A DNA stretch of 64,000 bases from a virus, in the IMG/VR virus record IMGVR_UViG_3300032053_005343, positions 62,001 through 126,000 of that record. One strand, given 5' to 3'. A program made the position numbers and the translations under genes. Under the pieces are notes generated by a model. It did not search any database and was not told the DNA's origin. It saw nothing but the letters and a program-made list of their open reading frames with translations. Positions 32,103 through 40,954 of this stretch are shown here, piece after piece (the stretch's first letter is position 1; each line of letters starts with the position of its first letter).

Positions 32103-32632
32103 CTTATTCCATTCTTTATTCTTGATATAGTAGCCTGAACAACATTAAATATTTCGGAGATTTCTTTTTGGGTTAAATAATCGTCCTCTATTAATCTTGT
32201 AATAACCCTAAATTGTGATTCGTTTAATTTTGAACTATGATGTTTTGATCCTTTTGGAGGAGTGGGAAAGATAGAATAATGGGTGCCATGCTTAATAGAA
32301 TCTTGGGCATTTTCTGATTTTGTTCCCCATTTTAAATTTTCTAATCTATTATTTTGGGGATTACCATCAAGATGTCTACACTCCATTCCGGGTGGACATG
32401 GACCTACAAAAGCTATTAAAACTAATCTGTGAATATAGAATGTTTTTATTTCATTGTTTTTACATAGGGCGACACCAATATGACCCATTGCGTCACAGCG
32501 ACGTTGTTTTAAAATCTTTTGTTTTTCATATTTTAAACTTTTAATTCTCCCCAAATCAGAAACTTCATATAATCCTTCATAATTAATAATAGGCTTCCAA
32601 ATCTCTTTTGCTGTTTCTGTAATTTTAGCCAT
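32093..32632 (-). CDS. NUMOD4/HNH homing endonuclease
   Basis: 179 residues from the ATG at 32632 (TAATG overlap with the lipoprotein stop). NUMOD4 (EIWKPIINYEGLYEVSDLG), HNH core (ECRHLDGNPQNNRLENLKW, ENAQDSIKHGT), C-terminal HTH (QKEISEIFNVVQATISRI). Ends inside the start of the second PD-(D/E)XK nuclease gene. Confidence 0.86.
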   Translation of the reverse strand: MAKITETAKEIWKPIINYEGLYEVSDLGRIKSLKYEKQKILKQRRCDAMGHIGVALCKNNEIKTFYIHRLVLIAFVGPCPPGMECRHLDGNPQNNRLENLKWGTKSENAQDSIKHGTHYSIFPTPPKGSKHHSSKLNESQFRVITRLIEDDYLTQKEISEIFNVVQATISRIKNGIRCL

Positions 32633-32778
32633 TAATAAATCCAAACCTCAACATAATCACAACATGGTTCTTCGATATAATATATTGGAGATGGAACATA
32701 TACTGTATCTGTCACAAAATCTATATCACAACCGCTGATTAAAACTAAAAAACCAATTCCTAACAATAATTTTTTCAT
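32632..32778 (-). CDS. Small lipoprotein
   Basis: 48 residues from the ATG at 32778 with AAGGAA upstream. Signal peptide MKKLLLGIGFLVLISGC contains a good lipobox (LISGC). The mature part (DIDFVTDTVYVPSPIYYIEEPC) is short and aromatic, with CC near the end. Could be a small envelope-interaction or superinfection-exclusion protein, but no family is recognised. Confidence 0.7.
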   Translation of the reverse strand: MKKLLLGIGFLVLISGCDIDFVTDTVYVPSPIYYIEEPCCDYVEVWIY

Positions 32779-32779
32779 T

Positions 32780-33154
32780 TTATTCCTTCCAAAATATATA
32801 AACATTTTTACCATCCCTCTTTGCGAGATCAATACTATTTTTCGTTCCCTTTGATTCTCCGTTCCAAAAAGCTATGATGGCGTCTGATTGATTTATTATT
32901 AATTTGTTTCTTTTAAATCCGGCGCTTTTTCCGTACTGATTCCAATCTGGTAAAATTTCTGTTATAGGAATATTTTTTTCTTCTGCGTATCTTCTTGCGA
33001 GACTGTCTGCGCCTTTCGCGCCTCCACTTACAATTTCAGAAAAAGAAAAACTATCAAGAATTTCTTTCATAAATTCATAGTTAACAAAAGTTCGTGAACC
33101 TATTACACCAACTTTATTAAAATCTTTTATCACCATAAATTCTATATTATTCAT
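32780..33154 (-). CDS. SLOG-domain protein (DUF2493/YspA-like)
   Basis: 124 residues: KVGVIGSRTFVNYEFM, IVSGGAKGADSLARRYAEE, ITEILPDWNQYGKSAGFKRN, and AIIAFWNGESKGTKNSIDLA, a full SLOG Rossmann-like fold with the GG-x-GAD motif. SLOG proteins bind nucleotides or derivatives and are tied to nucleotide signalling; the substrate is unknown. ATGA overlap with the preceding gene. Confidence 0.78.
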   Translation of the reverse strand: MNNIEFMVIKDFNKVGVIGSRTFVNYEFMKEILDSFSFSEIVSGGAKGADSLARRYAEEKNIPITEILPDWNQYGKSAGFKRNKLIINQSDAIIAFWNGESKGTKNSIDLAKRDGKNVYIFWKE

Positions 33155-33879
33155 TTTTCATCCATTGTTATTAATGCGTCGTCAATTATTTGATTATTAT
33201 CTATTGTTCCCGAAGAAAAATGGAGAATGTATGGCTTGTAAATTTTAACTCTATGTAACCATTCTTTTACATATCCAACCCCACCGTTGCAGGGATGTGA
33301 ATTATAAATATTACCGTTCAATAATTTAATTTTATAGATATCGTTATGGTTTTTATATAGATTTGTAATTAATTCCGATAATGCTCGTTGGTCCCTAGAC
33401 GGAGCATTGTGTAAACTTTTTTGTCTTTCCACCCACTGGTTTATAAAATCTTTTATTTGATCACAATTTTTAAGTGCTACGAATCCCGCGCTTATATTAT
33501 TTGTTCTATATTTTTCCTTGACTTCTGGATAAATTGTAACAAAAATATTTGCATTTTCTTTGAACAAATTATTAAGATCCTTCACAATTAAGCAATCAAT
33601 ATCTAAAAGAAGAATATTTTCAAATTTATTATTATTAATAAAATATTTTAATGATTCAGCCTTTCTTGCGCAATTTATACCAAAACATGTCGAATCATCA
33701 TCAAATATTTCAATAAATTTTACTTTATTTAAATTTTTATACTTGTTAAGATCAGATTGATCTATTTCGTTTGTGTAGATAAAAATATTTTCTACGGAAG
33801 ATTGGTCGTTCCAATTTTTAAGTGTTTTTTCTAGTTTTGAAAAATAACTTGCTGAGCAAAAACTAATTATGTCAAACAT
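33151..33879 (-). CDS. GT-A nucleotide-sugar transferase (GT8/GT77-like)
   Basis: 242 residues. NIFIYTNEID, CARKAESLKYFI, ILLLDIDCLIVKDLNNLF (the DxD metal site and extended acidic follow-up) and YKPYILHFSSG at the C-terminus resemble glycosyltransferases of the GT8/GT77 type. Lies apart from the glycan cluster. Substrate not predictable. Confidence 0.7.
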   Translation of the reverse strand: MFDIISFCSASYFSKLEKTLKNWNDQSSVENIFIYTNEIDQSDLNKYKNLNKVKFIEIFDDDSTCFGINCARKAESLKYFINNNKFENILLLDIDCLIVKDLNNLFKENANIFVTIYPEVKEKYRTNNISAGFVALKNCDQIKDFINQWVERQKSLHNAPSRDQRALSELITNLYKNHNDIYKIKLLNGNIYNSHPCNGGVGYVKEWLHRVKIYKPYILHFSSGTIDNNQIIDDALITMDEK

Positions 33880-33880
33880 T

Positions 33881-34909
33881 TTATTCTGGTTCTAGTCCAT
33901 TGTGTTTTAGAAAATTTTCAAAACCTTTACCCTTTGGCTCTTTCCAGTCGCAGTCGGTGGCTAACCCGATCCCTTTCCCTCCATAGTCTTTGTATTCGGC
34001 GTGGTCTGGATCTTCATATCTTCCGAGAGTGTCTTCGTAAGCCTTATAAGTTTTAATCATTCTTTTTTCAAAAGTTCCATTTGCTTTAGCTTCCTCTATA
34101 TCTTCTTCTATGGTTGATCTCCACTCTAATGGATATCCCAATTTAACACCATGTTTACCTAATTTTTTAACGTCTTCTTCTGTAGCTCTGCGAGTGACTA
34201 TACTGTTTCTCCCCATATATCTGTCGTTATGAATAAGATCGTACTCATCTATCTCCTCTTCCTCTTCTATTTCTGAATCATTTTCTTCGTTTTCACAACA
34301 ACATTCATCCAAAGCCCCATTCGCTTCTGCCTCGGCAACCTCTTCTTCAGTTGCTTTTCGAAGAACTGTCAAATTACCAAATTTTTGGCCTGTTAAATCT
34401 TCTTCTGGTTCCTCTTCTTCGTCGTCTCCTGTTAATATTCTTTTTGCTCCACTATAGATACCTTCTGCAAGAACAGTAATTCCAAGAGCAATTGTAAAAT
34501 TTTGATCATCGTCATATACTTGTTTAAGGGCATCATTATTAAACGAATCGGCAATAGCAATGGCGGAACATGTTTGAAAAATGAAAACTATACTCTCTAA
34601 AATTTCGGCACTAAAAAATTTATCTTTAACATATTCTTCAACAAGTTCGCCAAGTGCTTCAAAAGAATTATCGGATTTTATATCTTCTTTCTTATCTTTC
34701 TTAAATTCTTCTGCCATTTCAAGTATTGCTTCTACTACTTCTTGTTCTTTGTGGCAAAGAAATTTATTAGTTATAATATCACACTTAAGTTTTACAAGCT
34801 GTAATGAATTTGCAACATTCTTTAATTCTTCTTTTGTGTCAATAGCAATAGTTTCTACTCCATCTTTGTTTGTTATTTTTGTTTTCTTTGTTAAATTTTT
34901 CTTTTTCAT
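33881..34909 (-). CDS. Acidic protein containing degenerate zinc-ribbon endonuclease segments
   Basis: 342 residues. The first ~175 are helical and charged with no recognised domain. From about 176, DLTGQKFGNLTVLRKA matches the opening of the zinc-ribbon endonuclease family, then CCCENEE sits where CxCG belongs, and KTYKAYEDTLGRYEDPDHAE, YKDYGGKGI and GFENFLKHNG follow the AP2-like block almost point by point. The nuclease core (LDRIDNN) is absent, and basic positions are replaced by Glu/Asp, with three related segments (ATEEEVAEAEANGA, ATEEDVKKLG, STIEEDIEEAKANG). It may be a domesticated or decayed descendant; not predicted to cut DNA. Confidence 0.65.
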   Translation of the reverse strand: MKKKNLTKKTKITNKDGVETIAIDTKEELKNVANSLQLVKLKCDIITNKFLCHKEQEVVEAILEMAEEFKKDKKEDIKSDNSFEALGELVEEYVKDKFFSAEILESIVFIFQTCSAIAIADSFNNDALKQVYDDDQNFTIALGITVLAEGIYSGAKRILTGDDEEEEPEEDLTGQKFGNLTVLRKATEEEVAEAEANGALDECCCENEENDSEIEEEEEIDEYDLIHNDRYMGRNSIVTRRATEEDVKKLGKHGVKLGYPLEWRSTIEEDIEEAKANGTFEKRMIKTYKAYEDTLGRYEDPDHAEYKDYGGKGIGLATDCDWKEPKGKGFENFLKHNGLEPE

Positions 34910-34992
34910 TTATTTTCCTTTATTATGCATTTAAATATTTCCACAATGGATTTGTATTTTTAATTGGAAGTTGTATATTTTTGTACATCTCA

Positions 34993-35052
34993 TCATATTA
35001 CAACTTCTAGTTTTCCAAACACTTGTCCGGTTAAATCAATAAGTTTGCGCAT
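34993..35052 (-). pseudogene. Relic of a zinc-ribbon endonuclease start (19 codons)
   Basis: Directly after the metallophosphatase stop lie 19 codons reading MRKLIDLTGQVFGKLEVV followed by I and a TGA. This matches the conserved opening of the zinc-ribbon endonuclease family (ILTGQKFGRLTVI-type). The rest is missing; about 80 further bases down to 34910 carry no recognisable coding sequence. Reading: a degraded insertion. Confidence 0.6.
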
Positions 35053-35056
35053 AATT

Positions 35057-36244
35057 TTAATCCACAAAAATAGGAGCTTCTACGGTTTTGCCCCATATCG
35101 GATGTACCAAAAAGAATGATTGTTGGGGCTTTTCAAACGCGGCCTTTATACTAAGACTATAAGGCCCATACCCAATTATTGATCCATTTACTATAAAATT
35201 CTTGCTTGACAATCTTTGGTGCCAATGCCCAAAGACATCTAGATCAGCATATTTACCCTGGTTCCATTGGGCTATTGCCTTATTAATGGGGATACTAATA
35301 CCCCCCACGCCACCAGAGTATCTTATGAAGTTTCCGTGATGAAATCTTACGGTATAGTCATATATATCTAAATAATTAAAATATCCTCTAGATAGTTTAA
35401 ACTTAATTATATCTGATTTTTCGTAGTGGCTTGACAAGAAATTGTATATTAGCCATTCGTAATTGTTTTCCACGCAGGTGGATATTCTAATTTTTTCTGT
35501 AGTACGAGAGTGGTTGCCTACGCTTGTTACTATTACTATCTCGTTGAAATCTCCGGCTTCTATCAGAAAATCTATTGCTGAAACACATAGTTTATAAACA
35601 TCTATACTTGCCTCTATTGGACTCATGGCGTTGTTTTCCACAAGCTCCTCATGAATATAACCCGATATCAAGTCTCCCCCTAGCCACAAGACAAGTTTTT
35701 TAATATTTGATTTACTTCTGCACATTTCTATTAATTTTAATCCATTCTGAAACACTTTATGGAATCTCTCTTTTGCTATTGTTATATTATATTCATTTAA
35801 ACCGTCTACCGTTCTAGGATCAACGGTTTCTTCATAGTGTAAATCGGAGCATAAAATAATAGCTGTTGATTCGGAGGGCTTTCCTTCAGAAACTATTTTA
35901 ATTTTTTCGTGTTGAATTAAATCTATATTTTTACTAAACAATTCTATTGTATTAATTTGTCCAGACTGGTCCTCAAAAAGTTTTAGAAGTTCTTCGTATT
36001 TTTTCTGAAGATCTCTTTTTTCTTTGACAACTGTTTTCAACTTAGAATCAAGACCAATTTCTTGTTCCGGAGAGAGCATGGGGGTTCCAGAAACATATCC
36101 TTTATCCAGTGCCTTGTTGTATCTTCCTGACAAAGTTTTTCTAGGTATTTTCAAAACTTTTGCCGCTGCCGCAATAGAACCATATTTCTTTACTGAATCT
36201 ACAGCTTCTTGGAGATTTTTTCTTTCATCATTCACTAAATTCAC
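35057..36244 (-). CDS. HTH plus calcineurin-like metallophosphatase
   Basis: 395 residues. N-terminal helix-turn-helix of the Psq type (SIAAAAKVLKIPRKTLSGRY), a coiled linker (VKEKRDLQKKYEELLKLFED), then a binuclear metallophosphatase: CSDLHYEE, LWLGGDLISGYIHEE, TSVGNHSRTTEK, RFHHGNFIRY and VFGHWHQRL, all five metal motifs in order. Such HTH-phosphatase proteins occur in phages and conjugative elements; DNA end or nucleotide processing is inferred. GTG start at 36244, or 9 bases later where AAGGG has better spacing. Confidence 0.82.
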   Translation of the reverse strand: MNLVNDERKNLQEAVDSVKKYGSIAAAAKVLKIPRKTLSGRYNKALDKGYVSGTPMLSPEQEIGLDSKLKTVVKEKRDLQKKYEELLKLFEDQSGQINTIELFSKNIDLIQHEKIKIVSEGKPSESTAIILCSDLHYEETVDPRTVDGLNEYNITIAKERFHKVFQNGLKLIEMCRSKSNIKKLVLWLGGDLISGYIHEELVENNAMSPIEASIDVYKLCVSAIDFLIEAGDFNEIVIVTSVGNHSRTTEKIRISTCVENNYEWLIYNFLSSHYEKSDIIKFKLSRGYFNYLDIYDYTVRFHHGNFIRYSGGVGGISIPINKAIAQWNQGKYADLDVFGHWHQRLSSKNFIVNGSIIGYGPYSLSIKAAFEKPQQSFFLVHPIWGKTVEAPIFVD

Positions 36245-36248
36245 ACCC

Positions 36249-39200
36249 TTATTCTAATGAGCATTTCCCATTAAGACAACTATTGTCAGTAGATTCTACC
36301 TTTGTTGTTATTTCTTTTAAATATTTTTCTGCTTCTTTTGTTGGAAGGGGCATTAGTGGACTTTCGCCCTTGCTTCCATCTCGGAAAATACTTATTCCTT
36401 TGAGATCATACATATACTTTTTAATTAAATTTGATAATTGATTTTTTGTTGTATCTTTGGGCAAATTTATAGTTTTCGAGATGGCTCCGTCTATATGTTT
36501 CTGGCATATTGATTGTATTTTACAGTGTTGCTCTGGGGATATTTCGTGAGCACCCTCAAAATGAGAATAATCTTTTCCCTTTTCTATAAATTCTTTTAAT
36601 AGTGGATGAATAACAATTTCTGTTGATTTATTTGTAAGTTTTGAATGAATATCTTTATGTTTATTAAAATTCCTGCGATAAACCGGAGAGAATAAAGGCT
36701 CTATACCAGAACTACAACCAGCCACTATACTTGTTGTCCCAGTTGGTTGTATAGATAATATCGCGCAATTTCTAATCCCATAAGATAATATTTTTTTTCT
36801 TGTAGATATAGTCAAACATTCTTTACAAAATCCACTTTCTAAGAATTTTTTCCTATCAAGAAGGGGGAATGATCCCTTTTCCACCCCCAAAAAAACACTT
36901 GCTTCATAAGCTTTCTTTTTTATAAAGAGCATAATTTTATCTGTTATTTTCAATGCCTCTTCTGAACTATATTTTATTCCCATTTTAAGGAACATATCAT
37001 GTAAGCCTAAAATTCCAAGCCCAATTCTTCTGTGATTTTGACATGTTTTTTTAATTATTTCGAGGGGATATTCATTTTTGTCTAAAACATTATCTAGAAA
37101 TCTTACTCCCATACGAATTGTATCATCTAATAAGTCCCAATTTATTTCATCGTTACTTGTTACATGGACAGATAAATTTATTGATCCCAGTGTACATGCA
37201 TCATATACCGGCAACCATTGTTCACCACAAGGGTTAGTGGATGACATAGGAGCAACCCACCATATATTGTTATATTTATCTGCATTACCTATAGATAAAA
37301 TTCCAGGATCCCCGCACGACAAAGAATTTTCTATTATCTTGTCGTATAACCATTTTGCTTTAACAGTTTTTATTTCTTTTCCTGCCCATTCCAATATTAT
37401 ATCTTTATCTTTTTCTACTAAGTCTAAAAATTTATCGTCTATTAATACGCTAATATTAGCATTATTTAATTCCTTCTCGTCTAATTTGACACGTAAAAAT
37501 TCTTCAATATCTCCATGATCGTATCTTAAACAAAACATTAGCGCGGAATTATGTACCAATAATCCCTCGGATATAAATTTCGCATCATGTTCAATCTGGA
37601 TATCATATGTTTCTTCTTTTTCATTTTGTCTTGTTATGCTTAAAACTTTAATAGGAAGAAAATCTCTGTCTCCTTCTGTCAAAATAAATTTTTTCCAACT
37701 ACACTCCATTTTTGCTTTTTCCGAATTCTTAAGATCTGTCCAATACGCAGGACTAAAATTCCCTCTGTTATTATATTCTCGTAACATTTTTCTTGGTACT
37801 GTTAATGAAAATTGTTCCTTTTTTCTTTCTTGGATGCCATCTCTGGCATATTTTAAAGAATATGGAGATATATCATTTTTAATTTTTTCTATTCCAAAAT
37901 AAGAAAATGCTGCAACAGAATACATGTCTTTCCATTCTCCTGTGGCTTCCCTATCAAGTCTAGTTTTAGAGACTATACCAAGAGAAGAAAGAACGGCTCT
38001 TATTTGTCTTAAAAAATCTGGATAGACGGATGATGCTATTTTGGGCAAAGTTTTCTTTTTTGTTTTTCCAAGATATCCATCTGCATCTAATAACCCCGCC
38101 AAGTATGCCTTTCTAATTTCTGGCAATCCTTGTAAAATAAAATCAGGCACGTTCATTGTTTGGTGGGGTAATTTAAATTGAGATAAGTATTCTGCAAGTT
38201 GTTTTGAACAAACACGAGGCTTACTACATTTTTCTTTCGTTTGAAAGTAATCATTTATATGTAAATTATCCCCGAATCTTTTTATATTTTTAACAATTCT
38301 ATTGTGTATTTCAGGAATATCATATGGACAAGAAAATGAAACAGTGCCCTTGTTTCCTTCGTTTAAGATTTCTACACATCCATTCCCATGCAAATATCCA
38401 AAAAGCCATGCAATTTCTGTATCCAGGGTCGGTATTGTAATATCCTTGCATGTTGTGGACATTTTTGGTTTAATATAATTATATTCGGGCAATTTTGTTT
38501 TATGCCCTTGTATTTCTTCTGGAATAAATAAAATTCTGTCCCCATAAATTAAATCTTTGGCAAGCTTCCATTCTACTTTACCAGTTAAATTTTTTAGAGT
38601 AGCCCATCTATGATTTAAAGAAGATTTAAATATACCCATTTGTGTATCAATTAAAACTATTTCTTGATTTCCGGTGCGTTCAGATGCAATAACTTTATCG
38701 TATTTGTTTAATCCCGTTTGTACAATATCTCCAATTTTAATATTTTCAATTTTGATTAGTCCGTTATAAGTATGTATTAGCGATCCCTTTGGGAGACATC
38801 TTCTCCCGCCGCCTTCTCTTAATTCATTACATATACCATCTACCATTTTCATCAAACTTACAGCCCCAGTAGCGGTTCCACCACTGCCTTTTATTGGTGT
38901 TCCTCTTGGTCTTACTGAGCTAAAATTGCATCCAACGCCACCACCAAGACTTGTAATTACTGTTATATCATATAGTAATTGTGCCCATTCTTCTCTACTG
39001 TCACCACATTTTACTACGAAACAATTAAGCATAGCAGATTTTTTTCGTCCTGCCCCACGGAATATTCTTCCGCCAGGAACTAATCTATTCTGACTCAATA
39101 TTTCATAGAATTTTTTTTCAAATTCTTTTATTTTTTCTCCATCTTCTGCACTTGCCATAAAGTTAGCTACACGACGACACGCTTCCTGGAATCCCTCGTC

Positions 39201-39278
39201 TTGACTTATCGCATAACGATCTTTAAATATCTGAAGAGCGAATCCTGAAGGTTCGTAAATTGGGAGAGTATTTTCCAC
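36249..39278 (-). CDS. nrdJ: Class II (B12-dependent) ribonucleotide reductase with intein
   Basis: 1009 residues including a 417-residue intein (residues 161-577), leaving about 592 residues of enzyme. Extein motifs: MLNCFVVK (active-site Cys), SSTNPCGEQ, CTLGSINLSV (second redox Cys), SIQPTGTTSIVAGCSSGIEP, and a C-terminal CLNGKC thiol pair. No class I small-subunit gene is seen here, in keeping with the class II call. Reduces nucleotides to deoxy forms using adenosylcobalamin. Starts with GTG, overlapping the stop of the upstream gene by one base. Confidence 0.9.
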   Translation of the reverse strand: MENTLPIYEPSGFALQIFKDRYAISQDEGFQEACRRVANFMASAEDGEKIKEFEKKFYEILSQNRLVPGGRIFRGAGRKKSAMLNCFVVKCGDSREEWAQLLYDITVITSLGGGVGCNFSSVRPRGTPIKGSGGTATGAVSLMKMVDGICNELREGGGRRCLPKGSLIHTYNGLIKIENIKIGDIVQTGLNKYDKVIASERTGNQEIVLIDTQMGIFKSSLNHRWATLKNLTGKVEWKLAKDLIYGDRILFIPEEIQGHKTKLPEYNYIKPKMSTTCKDITIPTLDTEIAWLFGYLHGNGCVEILNEGNKGTVSFSCPYDIPEIHNRIVKNIKRFGDNLHINDYFQTKEKCSKPRVCSKQLAEYLSQFKLPHQTMNVPDFILQGLPEIRKAYLAGLLDADGYLGKTKKKTLPKIASSVYPDFLRQIRAVLSSLGIVSKTRLDREATGEWKDMYSVAAFSYFGIEKIKNDISPYSLKYARDGIQERKKEQFSLTVPRKMLREYNNRGNFSPAYWTDLKNSEKAKMECSWKKFILTEGDRDFLPIKVLSITRQNEKEETYDIQIEHDAKFISEGLLVHNSALMFCLRYDHGDIEEFLRVKLDEKELNNANISVLIDDKFLDLVEKDKDIILEWAGKEIKTVKAKWLYDKIIENSLSCGDPGILSIGNADKYNNIWWVAPMSSTNPCGEQWLPVYDACTLGSINLSVHVTSNDEINWDLLDDTIRMGVRFLDNVLDKNEYPLEIIKKTCQNHRRIGLGILGLHDMFLKMGIKYSSEEALKITDKIMLFIKKKAYEASVFLGVEKGSFPLLDRKKFLESGFCKECLTISTRKKILSYGIRNCAILSIQPTGTTSIVAGCSSGIEPLFSPVYRRNFNKHKDIHSKLTNKSTEIVIHPLLKEFIEKGKDYSHFEGAHEISPEQHCKIQSICQKHIDGAISKTINLPKDTTKNQLSNLIKKYMYDLKGISIFRDGSKGESPLMPLPTKEAEKYLKEITTKVESTDNSCLNGKCSLE
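37548..38798 (-). mobile_element. Intein with LAGLIDADG homing endonuclease in nrdJ
   Basis: 417 residues from Cys161 (block A CLPKGSLIHTYNG) to the terminal Asn577 (LLVHN) followed by Ser578 as nucleophile. Block B SSLNHRWATL includes the splicing His. The homing domain has WLFGYLHGNG and AYLAGLLDADGYLG. It interrupts the conserved GGGRR-SALM segment near the catalytic region of the reductase. All splicing residues look intact, so it should splice and could still be mobile. Confidence 0.9.
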
Positions 39279-39583
39279 TAATCAATACTTTCTTCGTATT
39301 CGTGAATTTCCGCGAGTTCTTTTTCAACTAATTCATCAATAAAATCGTCTGGACCTTCGATGGATATGAAATGACAATCTGCATCTATTTTTATATTTTT
39401 AATTTCTTTAAAATATTTATTTTTAATAAGATTTCTAATTTTATCTAAATGACGACCACAGTATTTGAGCATTTCTGAATGATTTTCTAGTCCTTGAACA
39501 ATATTATAATCCGCCCCCTCTAGACACGCTTGTAAGTCATCGCCCTGTTTAAAATATAATAAATGAATTTCTGCTGTTTTCAA
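39278..39583 (-). CDS. Hypothetical protein upstream of nrdJ
   Basis: 101 residues, acidic C-terminus (ELVEKELAEIHEYEESID). Mixed alpha/beta look; Cys residues scattered (CLEGADYN, KYCGRH). No family recognised. Its TAG overlaps the GTG of nrdJ by one base. Confidence 0.5.
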   Translation of the reverse strand: MKTAEIHLLYFKQGDDLQACLEGADYNIVQGLENHSEMLKYCGRHLDKIRNLIKNKYFKEIKNIKIDADCHFISIEGPDDFIDELVEKELAEIHEYEESID

Positions 39584-39631
39584 AATTTGATCTCCTGTTT
39601 CTTGTTAGGGATTATACACAAGTTTGGATTT

Positions 39632-40162
39632 TTAAAATGGAATATCAATTGTTTTATAATTTTCTTCTAATATATTAATAATTGATTTGAATTCCTCAAT
39701 TAATAAATTCAAATTTTGAGGTTCCCACTCTTTCAATTTAATATCATATCCATCTAATAAATTTTTAATTATTTTATTTTCAGATTCTTTAAAATGCGGA
39801 CTTTCTGGATTTTTAGATTTTACGGGACCATAAATTATTTCTTTAATTCCGGCTTGCATCAATAAACATAAACATCTAACACATGGATGTCCAGAAATAT
39901 ATGCCTTGCATCCTTCTACACTAGAATTTGCGTTGAGTAGAGCATTGGATTCTCCGTGGATATAGACAAAATATTTGTCTGGAGCCAAATGCGAAAGCAA
40001 TTCCTCTTTGCACGATCTAGGTGTTCCGTTGTACCCCCAAGAGACAGCTTTATTGTTTTTATCTACTAAAAGGCAACCGTGGCGTGTTGAACTATCTTTA
40101 CTTTTCCTGCTAATAAATAGGGTTAATCCCATAAAATAATCATCCCAACAAATCCTGTCCAA
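39632..40162 (-). CDS. dCMP deaminase
   Basis: 176 residues of the cytidine-deaminase superfamily. Zinc site: His69 and catalytic Glu71 in HGESNAL, and HPCVRC (Cys94, Cys97). SWGYNGTPRSC and STRHGC are typical of dCMP deaminases, which make dUMP for ThyX. About 48 bases separate it from the gene downstream; nothing recognisable lies in that gap. Confidence 0.85.
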   Translation of the reverse strand: MDRICWDDYFMGLTLFISRKSKDSSTRHGCLLVDKNNKAVSWGYNGTPRSCKEELLSHLAPDKYFVYIHGESNALLNANSSVEGCKAYISGHPCVRCLCLLMQAGIKEIIYGPVKSKNPESPHFKESENKIIKNLLDGYDIKLKEWEPQNLNLLIEEFKSIINILEENYKTIDIPF

Positions 40163-40182
40163 TTAATTCTCCTTTTAATCTA

Positions 40183-40947
40183 CTATTGAATTATACATGA
40201 TCTCGAATTTAAATTATTATCAAATTTTTCACCAAGAGAACCGTCTGAATTAATTTTCCACCAGACACAATATAATTTTTTGTCTTTATGCATTCCTCTT
40301 TCTATTTCTCTGTGATGATTTGGACAAAGAGAAGAAATATTTTCTTTGGTGTTGTTTTCTCTGTTCCCGTCTATGTGGTGCAAATCTATACACAAATTAT
40401 ATCTACATAAACAGCATTCTGATCCAACAGTCCCATTTTGCATTGCTTGTTTGATAGATGAATAGAAATTTTTTGACCTAAAACGTAGTTTTGTACTACG
40501 TTCTTTATATGAAGATATATGATATTTTCTTAATTTTGTTCTTATAGAGTTAATTGATAGTCCAAGTATTTCTTTTATTTCATTTAAATTTTTATTTTCA
40601 TTATATAAAATAAGAAGTTTTTGATTTTCTTCTTCTCCACCCCTTTTACGACCATTGCCTATACAATGTTTAATAGCATAAAGTTTACAATATACCTGTT
40701 TTTTAGATCTATGCAAAGTTTGGGCTATTGTTTTTATAGATATTTTTTTATAATTATCTGTTAAATAATTTATATCTTTTTGTGTCCAATGTTTTTTATC
40801 AATTGACTTAGCACAATTCAATTTGATTAGTTTGTTGTTGATAGAAGGAATTGTTCTTCCAAGATATTTAGATAATTCATGGATTTTCATTAATTTATAA
40901 TTATTTATTAACCAAATCTCGTCTTCTCTTGACCACTGCTTATTCAT
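40183..40947 (-). CDS. HNH endonuclease with Myb-like N-terminal helices
   Basis: 254 residues from the ATG at 40947. Two SANT/Myb-like helix-turn-helix segments (QWSREDEIWLINNYKLMKIH, HWTQKDINYLTDNYKKIS) and a third HTH-like helix (LNEIKEILGLSINSIRTKLR) form the DNA-binding half. HNH core: CCLCRYNLCIDLHHIDGNRE, NISSLCPNHHREIERG. Unlike the two main families. Overlaps the protease stop (40955) only in its longer, less likely form. Confidence 0.83.
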   Translation of the reverse strand: MNKQWSREDEIWLINNYKLMKIHELSKYLGRTIPSINNKLIKLNCAKSIDKKHWTQKDINYLTDNYKKISIKTIAQTLHRSKKQVYCKLYAIKHCIGNGRKRGGEEENQKLLILYNENKNLNEIKEILGLSINSIRTKLRKYHISSYKERSTKLRFRSKNFYSSIKQAMQNGTVGSECCLCRYNLCIDLHHIDGNRENNTKENISSLCPNHHREIERGMHKDKKLYCVWWKINSDGSLGEKFDNNLNSRSCIIQ

Positions 40948-40954
40948 ATTTTTA

